Origin: Erysipelotrichaceae bacterium
GTDB taxonomy: Bacteria; Bacillota_I; Bacilli_A; Erysipelotrichales; Erysipelotrichaceae
DNA: 9,113 nt
Assembly: GCA_017511325.1 (NCBI GenBank)
Contig: JAFWKS010000003.1
Location: 1-9,113, forward strand
Direction: 5' to 3'
The notes below the pieces were generated by a model, which was not told the DNA's origin, did no database searches, and worked only from the letters and a program-made list of their open reading frames with translations. The position numbers were made by a program, and so were the translations under genes. Below are positions 6,148 to 9,113 of this stretch, piece after piece (positions within the stretch are counted from its first letter, which is position 1; every line of letters begins with the position of its first letter).

Positions 6148-6557
6148 CCTTTAACCAGTATCAGATTTCCATATTGTCTTTCTTCACCGCATTGGATGAC
6201 TACAAAGGCTCTTTTTGTTCTGTCATAGAATTTGTTGCGTTCTATGAGATCAGGTTTAACTTTAAGAAGATCTTCATATTCTTTCCAGACGATCGGTGTT
6301 GACATTCCTTTAGCTTTATCACTGTCTGTAAGGTCCATTAAAACAGCCGGAGAAGAAACATAGGTATCAAGAGGAAAGATCTCCAATATGGCTTTAAGAA
6401 GATCTGTACCGCTTATCCCTGGAACTCTTATAACTCTTTGATTGCAGCTTTCTGCCGGGAAATTGGTGTCGGCAATGACCAGTTCATCGCCATGCCCCAT
6501 ATCGCATAAGGCTTTTAAGATATCACCTGTAAGTAATTTCGATATATTCTTCAGCAT
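6135..6557 (-). CDS. fucU: L-fucose mutarotase (RbsD/FucU family)
   Basis: A 140-residue protein, the same length as E. coli FucU and similar along its whole length from MLKNISKLLTGDILKALCDM to the end. FucU interconverts the alpha and beta anomers of L-fucose in the cytosol. Family hallmarks are GHGDELVIAD (His 22, Asp 30), the FPAES segment, RVIRVPGISGTDLLKAIL, and the C-terminal QYGNLILVKG (Tyr 129). I chose the ATG at 6557 over an ATG at 6584 because AAGGAGG (6570-6564) sits 6 bases before it and because the resulting length and N-terminus match the family. The earlier ATG would overlap the end of fkp. The gene follows the fkp stop by 14 bp, so the two are cotranscribed. It probably supplies the anomer that Fkp phosphorylates. 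Confidence 0.93.
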   Translation of the reverse strand: MLKNISKLLTGDILKALCDMGHGDELVIADTNFPAESCNQRVIRVPGISGTDLLKAILEIFPLDTYVSSPAVLMDLTDSDKAKGMSTPIVWKEYEDLLKVKPDLIERNKFYDRTKRAFVVIQCGEERQYGNLILVKGVVL

Positions 6558-6571
6558 TTTCTTCCTCCTTC

Positions 6572-9113
6572 TTAGATCCTGCAATCCCAGACTTCGATCC
6601 CGGTATCAGGGAAAGTTTCTTTTAATCTTTTCTGTAAATCTTCTTTACTGATGTTTTTCTTTAATACGACCTGTAAGAATCCGCCACCGCCTGCTCCGCA
6701 GACCATCTTTCCATCAAGTAGATCATCTGTTGCCTTGAAGATCTCATCGATCAATGGATTGGTGGAACCTTCATCGATCATCTTGCTTAAGTTCCAATGT
6801 TTTCTCAGCAATAACGCAAACCCATCGATATCGCCTTTTAATAGACTTTCCTTCATCTTAACTGCCACATTTTGGATCTCTTTTAAAGCATACAGTGTAT
6901 CTTTTTCATTTCCTATATATCGTCCTACGACATCTCTTAAGAGGTTTCTGGCCAGCCTTCTTTGTCCGGTATAGATAAGCGTAAACCTGTTGTTTAATTC
7001 TTTTAAAGTGTTTTCTTTCAATTTGAGGTGTTCAACTTTGATGATCTGGTTTATACCTGGATCAGAACTGATAAGCTTTATACCTTCACTTAGTCCTCCG
7101 ATTTGATCTTGCCAGCCGCCGCCTGTAGACATCAATTGTTCCATAGCCAGGACATGGCTATAGAGATCTTCCTCTTTGTATTTCATTCCCGTAAATTCAA
7201 ACAGAGCTTTGACGCAGGCTGCCGCCAGGATCGAGCTCGTGCCTAGGCCTGAACCTTTAGGAACACCTGTTACTTCAGTAGACATGTAGATGCCGCCACC
7301 CAGTCTTTGAGTGATCTCTTTTAAACTTGAACCGTTTAACGGAATGATCCCGCAGGCTAATAAAGCACTTTTCTGCAAGACGAACGGATCGAATGGATCA
7401 CCGACTTTCTGCAGTTCCTTAATATCTTCAAATTCACCATAGACATCCATATCCTGACTTTCAAAGATGATCTTTGGCTCATTTAGTTTTCTCAAAGTCA
7501 CTTCAACAGGATTCTTGCCATTTAAAGTTATGGCAGCATTGATGACTGTTCCACCGTTTTCGTTGCAATATGGAGGAGTATCTGACCAGCCTCCGCCAAA
7601 GTTAACTCTTAATGGTAAAGTAACTTTATATTCATCGAAAAGGATATGAAGATCTTTGTTTTCCTTTAAGCCATCCATCGTTTCCTTGAGGATGGTATCA
7701 GATAAAGCCTTGAAGGCGTTGATGATCATTTCTTCATCATCTGTGATCTTGCCTAGATAGAAATACAGTCTCATCTTTTTATCATAGGGACTGTTTTCTA
7801 TCTTCTTCTTGAACCAGTCTGACTGATCGGAATCAAGTTTATCTAACTTGATGCCTATTTCCGATACAGGTACTTTGTTTTCTATCAGTTCCATGATCTG
7901 TGCGACTTCAATTATTTCTGAAAGATGATCATTCCAATTCAAGATCGCTTCACTGTCTGCATCGTTGAAACCCGAACAAAGAGATTTGTATTCAGGATTG
8001 AATATGTTCAGATCATTATTGTTTACTCTTTTATAAAGACCCAAGGCATAGTCTAAGGCATCATCCTTGTTTTCAAATTCCGGATAGATATTGGCGTTCC
8101 ATAATGTCTCTTTGATGTCTTTGCCGAAAAGCAAGGTTTCCTTAGGATTATCATTAATACCGTAGATACGGTATACATATTTTCCGTTCAGCTGTTTTAG
8201 ACCATGGATAACGACATCTTCAGGTATGATCGTTCCTTCTTTGATCTCAACACCGGAGAGGATGGAGTTGTTTCCGATAACGACATTGTCATGTATATAG
8301 GAATCTTCAATAAAGACTTTTCCTTTAGTGATCACATTATCTTCAATAAGTGAATTATAGGCGTTGATATTATGTCTGGAACTGCCGATATTGTTTGACC
8401 AGCCTAATTCCTTATATTTATCTATATCTTCATTTATCAGCTTCTGTATCTCTACAGATGTGCCAAAATGAATGAATTTTGCAGGAGCAAGTCTGAAAAG
8501 CTTTAACTGATATTTGCTGAGTACATCCCATACTATGCTTCTGGCTTGCTTTAAAGCCTCGTTAAGCTCCTTTTCCGGTTTCTGGATATAGAAGTCTAAC
8601 AAAGTGGAATCGCTTGCTAAAGGATATAAAAAGTCCGCATACAAAGAAAGACATGTCTCATTGTTAACAAGACCCTTATATTTATCATTATCAAACCAGC
8701 CATCCTTACTGATGAGTGACCACAACGAATTCAAGATATCGGTTCCGAAAATGACAGCTCCGGTATCGATATCTACCTGTCCTTTATCATTGACGGCGCC
8801 TTTTTCCTTTAAAGTCTCAACGCTTTGCTTATGGAAGAATTGTTTGACGAAACCTTCGTTTGAGCCAAGATATACACCATGATTCTTTCCGGTATTTACA
8901 TCTTCCTTAAAGGAGATGGCAGCTGCACCCTTTCCTCCAAAATTGATTGTAAGAGGGTTGAACAGCAGCATCACATCGCCGCTCAACAGAAGCATGCCTT
9001 CCTTTATTCTTCCAGGAAGAGAACTGATGGAGACCAATAGTTCATCAAAAAGTGTGCTGTTTCTTTGATCCGGCAGTTTATGAGGAACACTGGAAAAAAG
9101 CTTTCCGCAAGCA
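6572..9113 (-). CDS. fkp: Bifunctional L-fucokinase / L-fucose-1-phosphate guanylyltransferase, 5' end beyond the window
   Basis: Salvages L-fucose in two steps: ATP-dependent phosphorylation to L-fucose-1-phosphate, then GTP-dependent formation of GDP-L-fucose. The frame stays open to the right edge, giving 846 visible residues that begin ACGKLFSSVPHKLP, so there is no start in the window. Bacteroides fragilis Fkp is about 949 residues, so about 100 are missing, including the first part of the nucleotide-binding signature. Visible order: guanylyltransferase domain with hexapeptide-like beta-helix turns (about 248-305, EDNVITKG, IEDSYIHDNVVIGNNSIL); a helical linker; then a GHMP kinase domain with LPLRVNFGGGWSDTPPY (about 500-515), the ATP-binding GVPKGSGLGTSS (616-627), STGGGWQDQIGG (662-673) and the C-terminal CGAGGGGF (805-812). 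All kinase motifs look intact. GHMP motif 1 closely resembles the Bacteroides RIDMAGGWTDTPPY. It is transcribed with fucU. Confidence 0.93.
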   Translation of the reverse strand, partial: ACGKLFSSVPHKLPDQRNSTLFDELLVSISSLPGRIKEGMLLLSGDVMLLFNPLTINFGGKGAAAISFKEDVNTGKNHGVYLGSNEGFVKQFFHKQSVETLKEKGAVNDKGQVDIDTGAVIFGTDILNSLWSLISKDGWFDNDKYKGLVNNETCLSLYADFLYPLASDSTLLDFYIQKPEKELNEALKQARSIVWDVLSKYQLKLFRLAPAKFIHFGTSVEIQKLINEDIDKYKELGWSNNIGSSRHNINAYNSLIEDNVITKGKVFIEDSYIHDNVVIGNNSILSGVEIKEGTIIPEDVVIHGLKQLNGKYVYRIYGINDNPKETLLFGKDIKETLWNANIYPEFENKDDALDYALGLYKRVNNNDLNIFNPEYKSLCSGFNDADSEAILNWNDHLSEIIEVAQIMELIENKVPVSEIGIKLDKLDSDQSDWFKKKIENSPYDKKMRLYFYLGKITDDEEMIINAFKALSDTILKETMDGLKENKDLHILFDEYKVTLPLRVNFGGGWSDTPPYCNENGGTVINAAITLNGKNPVEVTLRKLNEPKIIFESQDMDVYGEFEDIKELQKVGDPFDPFVLQKSALLACGIIPLNGSSLKEITQRLGGGIYMSTEVTGVPKGSGLGTSSILAAACVKALFEFTGMKYKEEDLYSHVLAMEQLMSTGGGWQDQIGGLSEGIKLISSDPGINQIIKVEHLKLKENTLKELNNRFTLIYTGQRRLARNLLRDVVGRYIGNEKDTLYALKEIQNVAVKMKESLLKGDIDGFALLLRKHWNLSKMIDEGSTNPLIDEIFKATDDLLDGKMVCGAGGGGFLQVVLKKNISKEDLQKRLKETFPDTGIEVWDCRI

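Noticed and set aside
6558..6584. Earlier ATG (6584) adding nine residues to FucU
   Set aside because: The added MQDLRRRKK is the wrong-frame reading of the fkp end and the ribosome binding site. The ATG at 6557 has a perfectly placed AAGGAGG.
8900..9037. TTG at 9037 as the start of fkp
   Set aside because: The frame stays open to the window edge with clearly family-like sequence (ACGKLFSS, NSTLFDELL), so the gene begins outside the window.

Overview
The window looks like a piece of a low-GC Gram-positive (Bacillota) chromosome, plausibly a gut anaerobe of the Erysipelotrichales/Clostridia type. The reasons are strong AGGAGG-like ribosome binding sites, AT-rich DNA, an LTA-synthase-type phosphoglycerol transferase, and bacterial SH3 (SH3b) proteins anchored in a single membrane. 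No rRNA, tRNA, CRISPR array, IS element or phage gene is visible. The taxonomic guess is inference.

Layout. (1) 1-1205, plus strand: the catalytic half of an LTA synthase/MdoB-type phosphoglycerol transferase. Its left end is disrupted. Bases 1-99 are an exact copy of 770-868, inside the same gene, shifted by 769 bp and therefore out of frame. This is either a real partial duplication or an assembly artefact at a contig edge. (2) 1206-1451: an AT-rich gap in which base composition drops. (3) 1452-4293, plus strand: a tightly coupled four-gene operon made of an MFS-like permease, a 45-residue single-helix membrane protein too short for most ORF callers, a secreted protein with four SH3b-like repeats and a C-terminal membrane anchor, and a 114-residue multi-helix membrane protein. 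All three junctions overlap. (4) 4280-6031, minus strand: a 583-residue membrane protein with a lysine-rich cytosolic tail, one transmembrane helix, probable tandem extracytoplasmic domains and a C-terminal SH3b domain. It converges on the operon and overlaps its last gene by 14 bp. Its probable terminator lies inside that last gene. (5) 6135-9113, minus strand: fucU (L-fucose mutarotase) and fkp (bifunctional L-fucokinase/GDP-L-fucose pyrophosphorylase). fkp runs off the right edge and lacks roughly its first 100 residues. The pair ends at a clear intrinsic terminator whose loop holds the fucU stop codon.

How it fits together. fkp and fucU form a salvage route from free L-fucose to GDP-L-fucose, the donor for surface fucosylation. 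The phosphoglycerol transferase also works on envelope polymers or glycolipids. The middle block (1452-6031) is the least understood part: two convergent transcription units that both place SH3b domains outside the membrane, with small membrane partners and a permease-like protein. It is the best candidate here for an undescribed envelope system, but nothing in the sequence states its substrate.
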